Source: VRUE01 sp963742535 (GTDB lineage Bacteria; Actinomycetota; Thermoleophilia; Solirubrobacterales; 70-9). Taken from it: a stretch of 64,000 bases of DNA. The DNA lies in the NCBI GenBank assembly GCA_963742535.1, contig CAVUMC010000002.1:1612001-1676000 (forward strand). Reading direction: 5' to 3'. The position numbers and the translations under genes were made by a program. Below are positions 34,281 through 41,657 of the stretch, one piece after another. Positions within the stretch are counted from its first letter, which is position 1, and the number at the start of each line of letters is the position of its first letter. A model generated the notes under the pieces. That model had not been told where the DNA came from, searched no databases, and saw only the letters and a list, made by a program, of their open reading frames with translations.

Positions 34281-34874
34281 ATGAAGACCAGGAGCAGCTT
34301 CGAGAAGAAGGCGACGACGACCGAGTACCAGCCATTCCCCAACGTCGAGGGGCGGAACACCCGGCAATCTCAGTTGGAGATCCCGGCGATGGTGCGGACA
34401 CTGGGGATTCCAAGCGACGCCCGGATCCTCGAGGTCGGGTGTGGGCGGGGGATCGCGATGCCTGCCCTCGACCGATTGTGCAGTCCCCGGCGGCTGGTGG
34501 GTCTCGACATCGACTCGGAGCTGCTGGCTGAGGCGGCGGCGAATCTTCGCGAGCATGGGACCACGGTGGAGCTCTGCGCCGCTGATGTCCGCCGGATGCC
34601 TTTTGCCGACGGATCCTTCGACGTGATCATCGACTTCGGCACGCTGTTTCACATCGCCAGACCGCAAGCTGCATCAGCCGAGATAGCTCGGGTCCTGGCC
34701 CCCGGCGGGATGTTCATCCACGAGACGAAGGCCTCGCAGCTGCTCTCGCATCCGGTCCGTTCGCGGGGTCGGCGTCTGCCACGGTTGGAGCACGACGGCC
34801 TGCGGCATCAGCGCTGGGCAATGTTCTGGGCCTCTCACGCCAAGGGGGGTGCAACCCTTTGCAACGCGAGATGA
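34281..34874 (+). CDS. SAM-dependent methyltransferase (class I)
   Basis: 197 aa, with a strong GGAGGAACG site just before the ATG. SAM-binding motif I is 'ARILEVGCGRGIAMPAL', motif II 'RLVGLDIDSELLAEAAANL', then 'VELCAADVRRMPFADGSFDVIIDFGTLFHI' (in parts) and motif 'EIARVLAPGGMFIHETK'. This is the UbiE/Methyltransf_11 fold acting on a small molecule; substrate unknown. Only the SAM domain is present. The C-terminus is short and basic. Confidence 0.85.
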   Translation: MKTRSSFEKKATTTEYQPFPNVEGRNTRQSQLEIPAMVRTLGIPSDARILEVGCGRGIAMPALDRLCSPRRLVGLDIDSELLAEAAANLREHGTTVELCAADVRRMPFADGSFDVIIDFGTLFHIARPQAASAEIARVLAPGGMFIHETKASQLLSHPVRSRGRRLPRLEHDGLRHQRWAMFWASHAKGGATLCNAR

Positions 34875-34885
34875 AAGCGCTGGCG

Positions 34886-36019
34886 CTAACGCCCCAGCAA
34901 CGCGCAAACCGCAGTTGCCTGCACGCCGCGCAGCTGCCTCAGAAGCTTGCCGTCCGGGGCCGGGATGTTGAGCGAGGTCGTGACCGCCCCGCGGCCATCC
35001 GCAGTGGCTGCGGCGAATTGGACATAGCCGGGGAAGTTGCCGGTGTGGCCGAAGACGGTGCCGCATTTGGTCTGATAGCGGAACAGGGCCAGGCCGGCGG
35101 AGTTCTTGCCGGGCCCGGGAGGACTCGATTCGCCGCCCGTGACGAAACGCATCTGCTGGCGCTGCTGGACGCGGTCGAAGAACTTCAGCCCGAGGTCAGC
35201 GCGGATGAAGGCGTTCAGCTCACGCGGGGTGGAGACGATTGCCCCCGAGGCCCAGGCGCCGCTGGGGCTGAGGAAGGTGGAGACGTCCTGGTCCTCCTCG
35301 CCGGGCGCCACGACGTAACCATGGATGTAGGGCTCGGGCAGGGCGATCTTGGTCGGGAAGGTGGTCTGGATCAGCTTCGCCGGGCCGAAGACGATGTTCT
35401 GCAGCAGGCCACCGTAGGTCTCGCCGCTGACTTCCTCGGCGATCAGGCCGACGACGATGTTGTCGGTGTTCGAATACTCGTACTTCGACCCCGGTGCGAA
35501 CTCGAGCGGGTCGTTGCTGACCCAGCCGATCACGGTCTGCGGTGAGACGTAGCCGCGCGGGTTCGTTTCGGCTTGTTTTACGAAGGACTTGGAACGGGTG
35601 TAGTCGGGCACGCCGCTGGTGTGGTTTAGCAACTGGCGGACGGTCACCGCGCCCCAGGCTGGCGGCGCTCCCGGCAGCCGCTGGGCGATGGTGTCGTCGA
35701 GGCCGAGCTTGCCAGCGCGGACCAGGTTGAGCGCGACGGCACCGCTGAAGGCCTTGGCGATGCTGGCGATCCGCATGTGGTCGCTCGCCCGGGGCGCGCC
35801 CTTGCGCTTGACGTCGGCGCGACCGGCGCGCAGCGTGGTCAGCTTGCCGTTGCGATAGATCGTCGCTACTGCACCGGGAGGCCCTCCCGGTGCAGTGACC
35901 AGCCGTTCGAGCCCGAGCTGGACGTCGGCCGAGTTCGACTTGGCGCCGGCGCCGGGTGCCAGCGCTGCGAAACAGACCATGGCGATGGGGATGGCGGCGA
36001 GCGGGCGGGGGAATCTCAT
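34886..36019 (-). CDS. Secreted serine hydrolase, beta-lactamase / D-alanyl-carboxypeptidase fold
   Basis: 377 aa with a signal peptide (residues 1-27, cleavage near 'APGAGAKS'). The penicillin-binding fold residues are S86-x-x-K89 in 'MRIASIAKAFSG', the Tyr-Ser-Asn motif in 'KYEYSNTDNIVVG' and 'FGHTGNFPGYVQF' in place of KTG. Such proteins act as D-amino-peptidases, carboxypeptidases or esterases, and rarely as true beta-lactamases. Monocistronic and convergent with the methyltransferase gene, 11 bases between stops. Confidence 0.85.
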   Translation of the reverse strand: MRFPRPLAAIPIAMVCFAALAPGAGAKSNSADVQLGLERLVTAPGGPPGAVATIYRNGKLTTLRAGRADVKRKGAPRASDHMRIASIAKAFSGAVALNLVRAGKLGLDDTIAQRLPGAPPAWGAVTVRQLLNHTSGVPDYTRSKSFVKQAETNPRGYVSPQTVIGWVSNDPLEFAPGSKYEYSNTDNIVVGLIAEEVSGETYGGLLQNIVFGPAKLIQTTFPTKIALPEPYIHGYVVAPGEEDQDVSTFLSPSGAWASGAIVSTPRELNAFIRADLGLKFFDRVQQRQQMRFVTGGESSPPGPGKNSAGLALFRYQTKCGTVFGHTGNFPGYVQFAAATADGRGAVTTSLNIPAPDGKLLRQLRGVQATAVCALLGR

Positions 36020-36069
36020 TCGGCTTGGTCCGTCCTTTGGGGGCCCATGAAGATGGTGTTGTGAAAGCG

Positions 36070-36092
36070 AAGCCTCTGCAGTGCAGAGGCTT
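36070..36092 (-). terminator. Strong hairpin downstream of tRNA-Ala(CGC)
   Basis: A perfect 10-base stem (AAGCCTCTGC / GCAGAGGCTT) with a 3-base loop lies 7 bases beyond the 3' end of the tRNA on its strand. No long T-run follows, so it may be a processing or partial terminator structure. Confidence 0.55.
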
Positions 36093-36099
36093 CTGCCAA

Positions 36100-36172
36100 T
36101 GGAGCTAGGCGGATTCGAACCGCCGACCTCCTGGGTGCGATCCAGGCGCTCTGCCAGCTGAGCTATAGCCCC
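36100..36172 (-). tRNA. tRNA-Ala (anticodon CGC)
   Basis: 73 nt. Acceptor stem GGGGCTA pairs with TAGCTCC (one G-T pair), discriminator A; D arm GCTCAGCTGGCAGAGC; anticodon stem CCTGG/CCAGG around ATCGCAC, giving anticodon CGC; T arm ends GGTTCGAATCC. The 3' CCA is not encoded. Confidence 0.95.
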
Positions 36173-36258
36173 GAGGCGGGGTTGGGAGGTTCATCCCAGG
36201 GCCCTCGCAAGGGGAAGGATAACCGCATAGGCTTTAGGTTCCCCGCCAGGAATTGACC

Positions 36259-37170
36259 ATGGGCATTCTCGACGAGGCAATCCGCGAGCATCTGGAACTG
36301 AAGCGCCAGCACGGCGCCGGCGATTCCGAGCTGCAACAGCTCGAGGACGAGGCGTTCGGTCAGGCGGAGCGGCCCGGCGAGGAGGCGGCAGATCCGGCCG
36401 CTGAGGCGCCGACTCAATTCATGACGCAGCCCGAGGTGCCGGCGGAGGGCGAGACACGGCGCGAGCCGACGATCGCCGACCTGCAGGAGCCACCGCCACC
36501 GCGGGAGCCGGAGGCACAACCTTCGAGCGAGGTAGCGGCTGAGGAGCCCGCTCCCAAGGAGACCGCCGTGCCTGCCGAGGAGCAATCGGCGATGGAGCAC
36601 GAGATCGTCGAGGTCGCCGGTCCTTCGACCGAAGAGCGCCACGCGATCGCCGAACAGCCGACGGAATTCTTTGACGTCGAGGAGGAGCTTGGTCCGCCAA
36701 CTCCGACCGACGAGGAGCTGGTCGAAGAGGAGATCGCCGAGCCCCGGTTGGCCCCCACCGATCCACTTGCTGGCCTCGAGGAGGGCGAAGAGGCCGAGGT
36801 CAGCGTCCAGGGTCCCGCTCCCGACGACGATGACGAGTACGACGACGAGGACGATGCCTTCTGGAACGAGCAGCGCCTTTCGGACGAACTCGACCAAGCG
36901 CTCGAGGCTCCGCCGAGTAAGGAGACCGTGCCGGAGCCTGAGTTGGAGCCAGTCTCAGAGCCCGAACCCGAGGACGAGCCCGAGTCGGAGGAGCTGCCGG
37001 TGGTTGAAGAAGCCACCCCCGAGCAGCCCGTCGCTGAAGCGGAGCCCGAGGCCGCACACGACGATGAGGACGTTCTCGAGGAGACCCCCGACTTCCTCGA
37101 GGAGACCCCCGAGGACGACCAGCTCTGGTTTGAGCAGAAGCCGCCCAAGGACTTCGACTTCGACGACTAG
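36259..37170 (+). CDS. Highly acidic, disordered protein with conserved N-terminal helix
   Basis: 303 aa from ATG 36259 (a TTG 6 bases upstream is in frame). Residues 1-32 form a charged helix 'GILDEAIREHLELKRQHG', an opening that recurs in Thermoleophilia proteins. The rest is almost wholly Glu, Asp, Pro, Ala and Ser, with runs such as 'DDDDEYDDEDDAFWNE' and repeated 'EETPDFLEETPEDD'. It ends in 'KPPKDFDFDD', a likely short linear motif. No catalytic feature. It may bind cationic ligands or act as a scaffold; function unknown. It is framed by two divergently pointing tRNA-Ala genes. Confidence 0.8.
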   Translation: MGILDEAIREHLELKRQHGAGDSELQQLEDEAFGQAERPGEEAADPAAEAPTQFMTQPEVPAEGETRREPTIADLQEPPPPREPEAQPSSEVAAEEPAPKETAVPAEEQSAMEHEIVEVAGPSTEERHAIAEQPTEFFDVEEELGPPTPTDEELVEEEIAEPRLAPTDPLAGLEEGEEAEVSVQGPAPDDDDEYDDEDDAFWNEQRLSDELDQALEAPPSKETVPEPELEPVSEPEPEDEPESEELPVVEEATPEQPVAEAEPEAAHDDEDVLEETPDFLEETPEDDQLWFEQKPPKDFDFDD

Positions 37171-37223
37171 CCCGTTTTGCTGGCGCTGAAAAAAGCCACG
37201 AGCCCGCCTACACTCTCAGGCGC

Positions 37224-37296
37224 GGGGCCATAGCTCAGCTGGCAGAGCGCCGCCTTTGCAAGGCGGAGGTCGCCGGTTCGATCCCGGTTGGCTCCA
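37224..37296 (+). tRNA. tRNA-Ala (anticodon TGC)
   Basis: 73 nt. Acceptor GGGGCCA pairs with TGGCTCC (one G-T pair), discriminator A; D arm GCTCAGCTGGCAGAGC; anticodon stem CCGCC/GGCGG around TTTGCAA gives TGC; T arm GGTTCGATCCC. No encoded CCA. Confidence 0.95.
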
Positions 37297-37301
37297 TCCC
37301 C

Positions 37302-37787
37302 TCAGGTCCACTTCTGCAGTGAAGCTCGAACCTGGGTCGGTTCGACATCTCGCATCGTCGCGGCCAGATGCTCGAAGTACTGCAGGTAGGCATTTGGTGA
37401 GCGGAGCTCCCTCTCGCGTTCGACGAAAGGTTGCAGGAGCAGCCACTGCCTGAGCGTACTGTCGCCCAGGAATCCCGCCGCTAGCTTGGGGTCCAAGAGG
37501 TCGTTTGCAACCAGCACGCCAAGGTTGTCGAGGAAGTGACTCACCTTCAAAGACGCTTGCGCCACGTCGTCCGGCAGGCCGCGGATCCCGCTCGCCCCGT
37601 CCAGTTCAGGAAGCTTCTCGGAGATCAGTCGGCGCGCCGCGACCATCTCCTTCGTCCGGTACTCGCGAAATAGGTCAATCGTCGCCGGAAAGGCATTTGC
37701 CTTTTTGTTCTCTAGAAGCTGCCGGGCTGAAATCACAGCTGCCGAGACGGCGACTACCAGGGCGGCTATGGCGACGACAAGAGCCAC
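37302..37787 (-). CDS. Membrane-anchored DUF4760-like protein
   Basis: 161 aa. One N-terminal transmembrane helix (ALVVAIAALVVAVSAAVISA) is followed by a helical cytoplasmic domain: 'DLFREYRTKEMVAARRLISE', 'VSHFLDNLGVLVANDLLDPKL', 'WLLLQPFVERERELRSPNAYLQYFEHL' (in parts). This is the look of DUF4760-type proteins, whose function is unknown. It starts 9 bases after the radical-SAM gene's stop on the same strand, so it may be co-transcribed with the RiPP-like cluster, though base use is slightly less GC-biased. Confidence 0.65.
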   Translation of the reverse strand: MALVVAIAALVVAVSAAVISARQLLENKKANAFPATIDLFREYRTKEMVAARRLISEKLPELDGASGIRGLPDDVAQASLKVSHFLDNLGVLVANDLLDPKLAAGFLGDSTLRQWLLLQPFVERERELRSPNAYLQYFEHLAATMRDVEPTQVRASLQKWT

Positions 37788-37796
37788 GGGCGACGC

Positions 37797-39293
37797 TCAG
37801 CCGTTCGGCTCGAGGCCCGGCAAATCGGTTGTTCCGGGCTCGGCCGGGAAGGAGCCGCTTCCCGCGGCTGGCATCACCACGCGGCGGCGCAGCAGTTCGC
37901 GGGTGGTTGCCTCGGCGTCTTCGCGGGCGTGCTCGGCGTCGATGCCGTAGCGGGCGCGGAGGGCGCTTGCGGCGTCGGCCAGGGTGCCTCCGTCGAGGGC
38001 GTCCATCACGACCCCGCCGGACTCGTTCAGGCGCAGGTATGTGCCGTCGTCGGCGAGGCGGACGAAGCGCTGTCGCTCGCTGCCGGTCCAGCGCAGCGGC
38101 GCGTGCTTGTACTGCCGCGCGGACGCCAGCTTCCGCACAGCCTCTTGTGCCTCGCGCAGCTCGACCGCCGGGTCTGTGGGCTTCGGTGCGGTGCGCTCCG
38201 GCACTTTTGCCTCGCGGCCCGAGCCGCCCGTTCCGGATCCGCCCGCGATCGGCACCTCGTCGTCCAGATAGGCGACGAGGTCCGACTTCGCCAGATCCTC
38301 CGGTCGCTTCAGCGAGTTCGCCCAGCTATTGATTCGCTCGTCGTCCCAGTCCTTGCTGATCGACTCCCAGCAGGCCGCGACGCCATCCTCGATCGCGTTG
38401 CCGAAGGTGAAGGGCCGCATCGAATCGGGGCGAACGTCGCCGTTGGGGCGCACCAGGTAACTGCCGGGTGCTTCGCGCCCTTGCAGGGTGACGCTGCCGC
38501 CGGTGCCGGGCTGCAGCACGATCTGCATCGTCTTGCCGTGCTTTTGTTCGAACGCATCGGTCGCCTCTTCCAGCGCCCGGCGCGAGATCGACCAGTCGCC
38601 GCCGCGCGCCGCCGCGCCGGTCACCACCACCGGGGTGATCCGAATCCAGGGCACACCGAGTGCCCACATCTGCTCGAGGAAGTCCGGTACCCCGGCAGCG
38701 TTCTCCGGCGTCACCACGTGCACGACGCAGACGCCGACCCCGGCGCCGAGCAGTCGGTTGATCCCTTCGACCGCGCGCCGCCAGCTCCCCGGCACGCCGC
38801 GCGAGCCGTCGTGCAGGCCCGCCCGCGCCCCGTCGAGCGAGACGTGCGCCGTCACTCCTGAAAGCGCGCCCAGCCGGGCGGCAACCTCCTCGTCGACGAA
38901 CCAGCCGTTGGTGTTGAGGGTGACGCCGACGCCCTCCCCGGCCAGTTCCTCGACCACGCCGAGCGTCAGCTCCCGGCGCAGAAAAGGCTCACCGCCGGTG
39001 ACGACCGCCTCGACAATGCCGAGGTCGAGCGACTGGCGCACCACCTCGCGCCACTGCTCGTCGCTCAGCTCAGGGGTGCGCTGCAGGGTGTGCCGCGGCG
39101 AGTCGGTGTAGCAAAAGCCGCAGCGAAGGTTGCAGGCGTAGGTCAGCTCCAGCTTCGCGCCGATCGGGCGCTCGGGAGCCTCGGTGAGGGCTCGCGGGGG
39201 ACGGCGTCCAAGCCGCCAGAGCAGCCGCCCCCAGCGGAAGCTGTGCTCGCCGCGCCTACGTGATGCTGCCGAGGGCGCCAGGCGTTGTGGCAA
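37797..39293 (-). CDS. Radical SAM peptide-modifying enzyme with C-terminal PqqD-like domain
   Basis: 498 aa from a TTG at 39293; no other start is available before the iron-sulfur motif. The radical SAM cluster ligands are C54, C58 and C61 in 'LTYACNLRCGFCYTDS', with 'VTGGEPFLRRE' binding SAM. After the barrel, a Pro/Gly/Ser linker leads to a PqqD-like recognition domain (about 400-470): 'RFVRLADDGTYLRLNESGG', 'DGGTLADAASALRARYGI'. The cysteine-rich SPASM auxiliary-cluster pattern is missing. The start lies inside the second precursor gene. It most likely modifies the two small peptides encoded directly upstream. Confidence 0.85.
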   Translation of the reverse strand: MPQRLAPSAASRRRGEHSFRWGRLLWRLGRRPPRALTEAPERPIGAKLELTYACNLRCGFCYTDSPRHTLQRTPELSDEQWREVVRQSLDLGIVEAVVTGGEPFLRRELTLGVVEELAGEGVGVTLNTNGWFVDEEVAARLGALSGVTAHVSLDGARAGLHDGSRGVPGSWRRAVEGINRLLGAGVGVCVVHVVTPENAAGVPDFLEQMWALGVPWIRITPVVVTGAAARGGDWSISRRALEEATDAFEQKHGKTMQIVLQPGTGGSVTLQGREAPGSYLVRPNGDVRPDSMRPFTFGNAIEDGVAACWESISKDWDDERINSWANSLKRPEDLAKSDLVAYLDDEVPIAGGSGTGGSGREAKVPERTAPKPTDPAVELREAQEAVRKLASARQYKHAPLRWTGSERQRFVRLADDGTYLRLNESGGVVMDALDGGTLADAASALRARYGIDAEHAREDAEATTRELLRRRVVMPAAGSGSFPAEPGTTDLPGLEPNG

Positions 39294-39357
39294 TTGGCTT
39301 GCCGTCGGTCTCGATCTCCTCGACGCTCGGCGGCTCGTAGGGTGTATTGCTGCTCAT
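39256..39357 (-). CDS. Candidate RiPP precursor peptide 2 (33 aa)
   Basis: A 33-residue ORF starting at ATG 39357, 8 bases after the first precursor. Sequence elements: 'TPYEPPSVEEIETDGKPI', then 'ATTPGALGSIT' with a C-terminal Thr. It shares the pattern PYE-x-PSVEE-x2-T-x-G-x-PI-x-T-x2-GA with the first peptide, so they are paralogues. The YxxP motif is the one bound by PqqD-like domains in lasso-peptide leaders. The radical-SAM start codon lies within this gene in another frame. No strong ribosome site; probably coupled to peptide 1. Confidence 0.7.
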   Translation of the reverse strand: MSSNTPYEPPSVEEIETDGKPIATTPGALGSIT

Positions 39358-39365
39358 GTCGCGCA

Positions 39366-39476
39366 CTAACTAGGTACCTGAATGCTGGCGCCGGCAGCGG
39401 TGCTGATCGGGTAGCCGCCGGTGTCGACCTCTTCGACGCTGGGAGCCTCGTACGGCTCCGGACGGATCTCGCTCAT
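39366..39476 (-). CDS. Candidate RiPP precursor peptide 1 (36 aa)
   Basis: A 36-residue ORF from ATG 39476 with a strong AGGAGGAGAG ribosome site, which makes it credible despite its size. The leader half contains 'PEPYEAPSVEEVDTGG'; the presumed core 'YPISTAAGASIQVPS' ends in Ser. Similarity to the adjacent second peptide over most of its length and location between an HPr-kinase-like gene and a radical-SAM/PqqD gene identify it as a probable ribosomally made, modified peptide. The product is unknown. It has no Cys, so thioether bridges are excluded. Confidence 0.75.
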   Translation of the reverse strand: MSEIRPEPYEAPSVEEVDTGGYPISTAAGASIQVPS

Positions 39477-39514
39477 CTCTCCTCCTGAAGTAGACCGGGC
39501 AAGTTGGCGTGAGT

Positions 39515-40390
39515 CTAGCCATCAGAGCTGGTCGCGTCGAGCAGGCTTTGCGCGCTCATGGACAAGAGGTCGAGGTCATCCGGGAGCGAGGCGGCGAACG
39601 CCGGCACCGATCCGAGCAGGGTCGCAAGGTTGGCGAAGGCGTCGCCGATCGAGCCGCGCCCGCCGCTGTGGACGAGGTTCGGGGTCAGCAGCGCCAGCGC
39701 CCGCGCCGGTTCGAGGCGGTTGATCGTGAGCGTCGCGCCCCGCTCCTCGAGCAGGACGACCGCTGCGACCGGGCAGGGTGGAGGCGCCCCGCCGCCGGGG
39801 TCGTCGATCAAGTCCGTGCGGTTGCGTCCCTGCTCGTCGCGGCTGCGTGAGCGCACTCCGCGGGCTCCCGGAAAGGCGGTCGGCTCGTCGCCTCCGAGCT
39901 CGATCGCGATTCCGTCCTCACCCAGGAGCCGGTAGCCGACTTCGCCGAGCGCTCGCGCTAGCGTCGACTTGCCCTGCTGCGTCGGACCACAGAAGAGCGT
40001 CGCCCGACCATCCACCTCAACCGCCGATGCGTGCAGGACGAGATCGCCGCGCAGGGCGAGCAGGACGCAGAGGGCGGAAGAGGCGACGCGATGCTCGAGC
40101 AGCTCGTCGTCGCCGTCCCGGTGGTCGACCATGACCCGACCGGCTCCGGGATCGATCAGGAAGCTGCCGCTCGGCGGCAGCTCGAGCAGGCAGCGGCCGT
40201 CTTCCAGCTCATAAGAGGCGTACCAGCAGCGACCGGCATCGTCGACGAGCGTGCTCACCGGCTCCTGCTCCGGGGCGCTCAGTGGCTCCCTCGCCAGGGC
40301 GACCGCCAGCTCGCCCCGCGTCCCCTTGGCCGCGTTTAGCCGCCTTAGCGGCAGATCACTCTTAATCTCGAATCCAAACAGGCTGCCCAC
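39515..40390 (-). CDS. HPr-kinase-like protein of the RiPP cluster
   Basis: 291 aa from GTG 40390. A beta-rich N-terminal half is followed by 'LVLHASAVEVDGRATLFCGPTQQGKSTLARALGEVGYRLLGEDGI' (in parts): the P-loop GPTQQGKS lies at 135-142 and 'LGEDGIAIE' supplies the acidic metal ligand, as in the HPr-kinase-like proteins found in lasso and related RiPP clusters. In lasso systems some of these phosphorylate the C-terminal Ser of the precursor; the two peptides downstream end in Ser and Thr. Only 20 bases separate its start from that of the divergent PqqD gene. Confidence 0.8.
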   Translation of the reverse strand: MGSLFGFEIKSDLPLRRLNAAKGTRGELAVALAREPLSAPEQEPVSTLVDDAGRCWYASYELEDGRCLLELPPSGSFLIDPGAGRVMVDHRDGDDELLEHRVASSALCVLLALRGDLVLHASAVEVDGRATLFCGPTQQGKSTLARALGEVGYRLLGEDGIAIELGGDEPTAFPGARGVRSRSRDEQGRNRTDLIDDPGGGAPPPCPVAAVVLLEERGATLTINRLEPARALALLTPNLVHSGGRGSIGDAFANLATLLGSVPAFAASLPDDLDLLSMSAQSLLDATSSDG

Positions 40391-40410
40391 GCGGTCTTAG
40401 GGTATGGATC

Positions 40411-40698
40411 GTGACTGCGACGACGATCGATGCCGAGACCACCCTGAGCCGCACTGAGCGCGCGGTGCACGGCGACCTGCCCGAGGAGACGGTGCTGCTC
40501 GATGTCGAGGCCGGCACCGCCGTGCGCCTCAACTCCGCCGGTGCCTGGATCTGGGAGCAGCTCTCCGAGCCGCACCGCGTCGACGAGCTGGCGCGCGGCC
40601 TGGCGGCACGCTTCGAGATCGACGAGGGCCGCGCACTCGGCGACGTCGTCGCCTTCGCCCGCGAGATGGCGCGGCGCGAACTGCTCGCAGCGGGCTAG
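40411..40698 (+). CDS. Stand-alone PqqD-family peptide-binding protein
   Basis: 95 aa from GTG 40411. A PqqD/RRE domain: 'HGDLPEETVLLDVEAGTAVRLNSAGAWIWEQLSEPHRVDELARGLAARFEID' (read in parts), i.e. a three-strand, three-helix winged fold that binds leader peptides. It is divergent from the HPr-kinase-like gene. Together with the PqqD-like domain fused to the radical SAM enzyme it gives the cluster two leader-binding modules. The tail overlaps the end of the convergent lipA by 4 bases. Confidence 0.85.
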   Translation: MTATTIDAETTLSRTERAVHGDLPEETVLLDVEAGTAVRLNSAGAWIWEQLSEPHRVDELARGLAARFEIDEGRALGDVVAFAREMARRELLAAG

Positions 40699-41657
40699 CC
40701 CGCTAGCACTCGCTCGGGCAGGTTCTGGTCGGCGTGGTAACTGCTGCGCACCAGCGGCCCCGAGGCGACTGACTCAAAGCCGAGCTCGTAGGCGGCCTTC
40801 TCCAGCGCCTCGAACTCTTCCGGGTGCCAGTAGCGCACCACCGGCAGGTGGTTTTCGGTCGGCCGCAGGTACTGGCCGACTGTCAGCACTTGGACGCGGT
40901 GCTCGCGCAAGATGCCGAAGGCCTCGACCATCTCCTCGAAGGTCTCGCCGAGGCCAACCATCAGTCCCGACTTGGTCACGACCCGCTCGCCACCCATCTC
41001 CTTCGCCATCTTCAGCACCCGCGCCGAGCGCAGGAACTGGGAGCCGCGGCGCGCCTTCGGGTAGAGCCGCGGCACTGTCTCGACGTTGTGGTTGAAGACG
41101 TCGGGGCGCTCGTGGATCACCTTGGCCAGCGGCATCTCCTGGCCGCGAAAATCGGGGGTGAGGATCTCGACCTTGCAGCCGGGCGCCTGCATGCGGATCG
41201 AGCGGATCACGCCGACGAAGGCGCTCGCCCCGTAGTCGGGCAGGTCATCGCGATCGACCGAGGTGACGACGGCGTGGCGCAGGCCCATCTTCTTCACTTG
41301 GTTGGCGACCCGCAGCGGCTCCAGCGGGTCGTTCCAGGTCGGCACGCCCGTCTGCACGTTGCAGAAGCCGCAGCGCCGCGTACAAACGTCGCCGAGGATC
41401 ATGAAGGTCGCGGTGCCGCGCTCCCAGCACTCGCCGACGTTGGGGCAGTTGGCCTCCTCGCAGACCGTGTGCAGGTTGTCGTCATCGATCGCCGACTTGA
41501 GGCGGCGGTAGTTGGGTCCGCCCGGCGCCGGCACCTTCAGCCACGGCGGCTTGCGGGCGCGGCGGAATGGGACTGTGCCCTCGCTCTCGGCGGCGATCCC
41601 GCCGGGCTTGGCGCGGGAGCGGGTGACGTGGACGCGATCTGCAGTCGTCTCACTCAT
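40695..41657 (-). CDS. lipA: Lipoyl synthase
   Basis: 320 aa. Inserts two sulfurs into protein-bound octanoyl groups. The auxiliary cluster motif is 'VCEEANCPNVGECW' (three Cys) and the radical SAM motif 'CTRRCGFCNVQTG'; the conserved C-terminal Arg-Ser-Ser-Tyr appears as 'GPLVRSSYHAD', providing the Ser ligand of the auxiliary cluster. Overlaps the lipB stop (ATGA), so the two are coupled. Lipoyl groups made here serve the E2 of the pyruvate dehydrogenase encoded 3-6 kb away. Confidence 0.97.
   Translation of the reverse strand: MSETTADRVHVTRSRAKPGGIAAESEGTVPFRRARKPPWLKVPAPGGPNYRRLKSAIDDDNLHTVCEEANCPNVGECWERGTATFMILGDVCTRRCGFCNVQTGVPTWNDPLEPLRVANQVKKMGLRHAVVTSVDRDDLPDYGASAFVGVIRSIRMQAPGCKVEILTPDFRGQEMPLAKVIHERPDVFNHNVETVPRLYPKARRGSQFLRSARVLKMAKEMGGERVVTKSGLMVGLGETFEEMVEAFGILREHRVQVLTVGQYLRPTENHLPVVRYWHPEEFEALEKAAYELGFESVASGPLVRSSYHADQNLPERVLAG

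Noticed and set aside
37797..40698. A standard lasso-peptide cluster
   Set aside because: The leader motif, kinase-like protein and PqqD fit, but no asparagine-synthetase-like cyclase or transglutaminase-like protease is encoded in the window.
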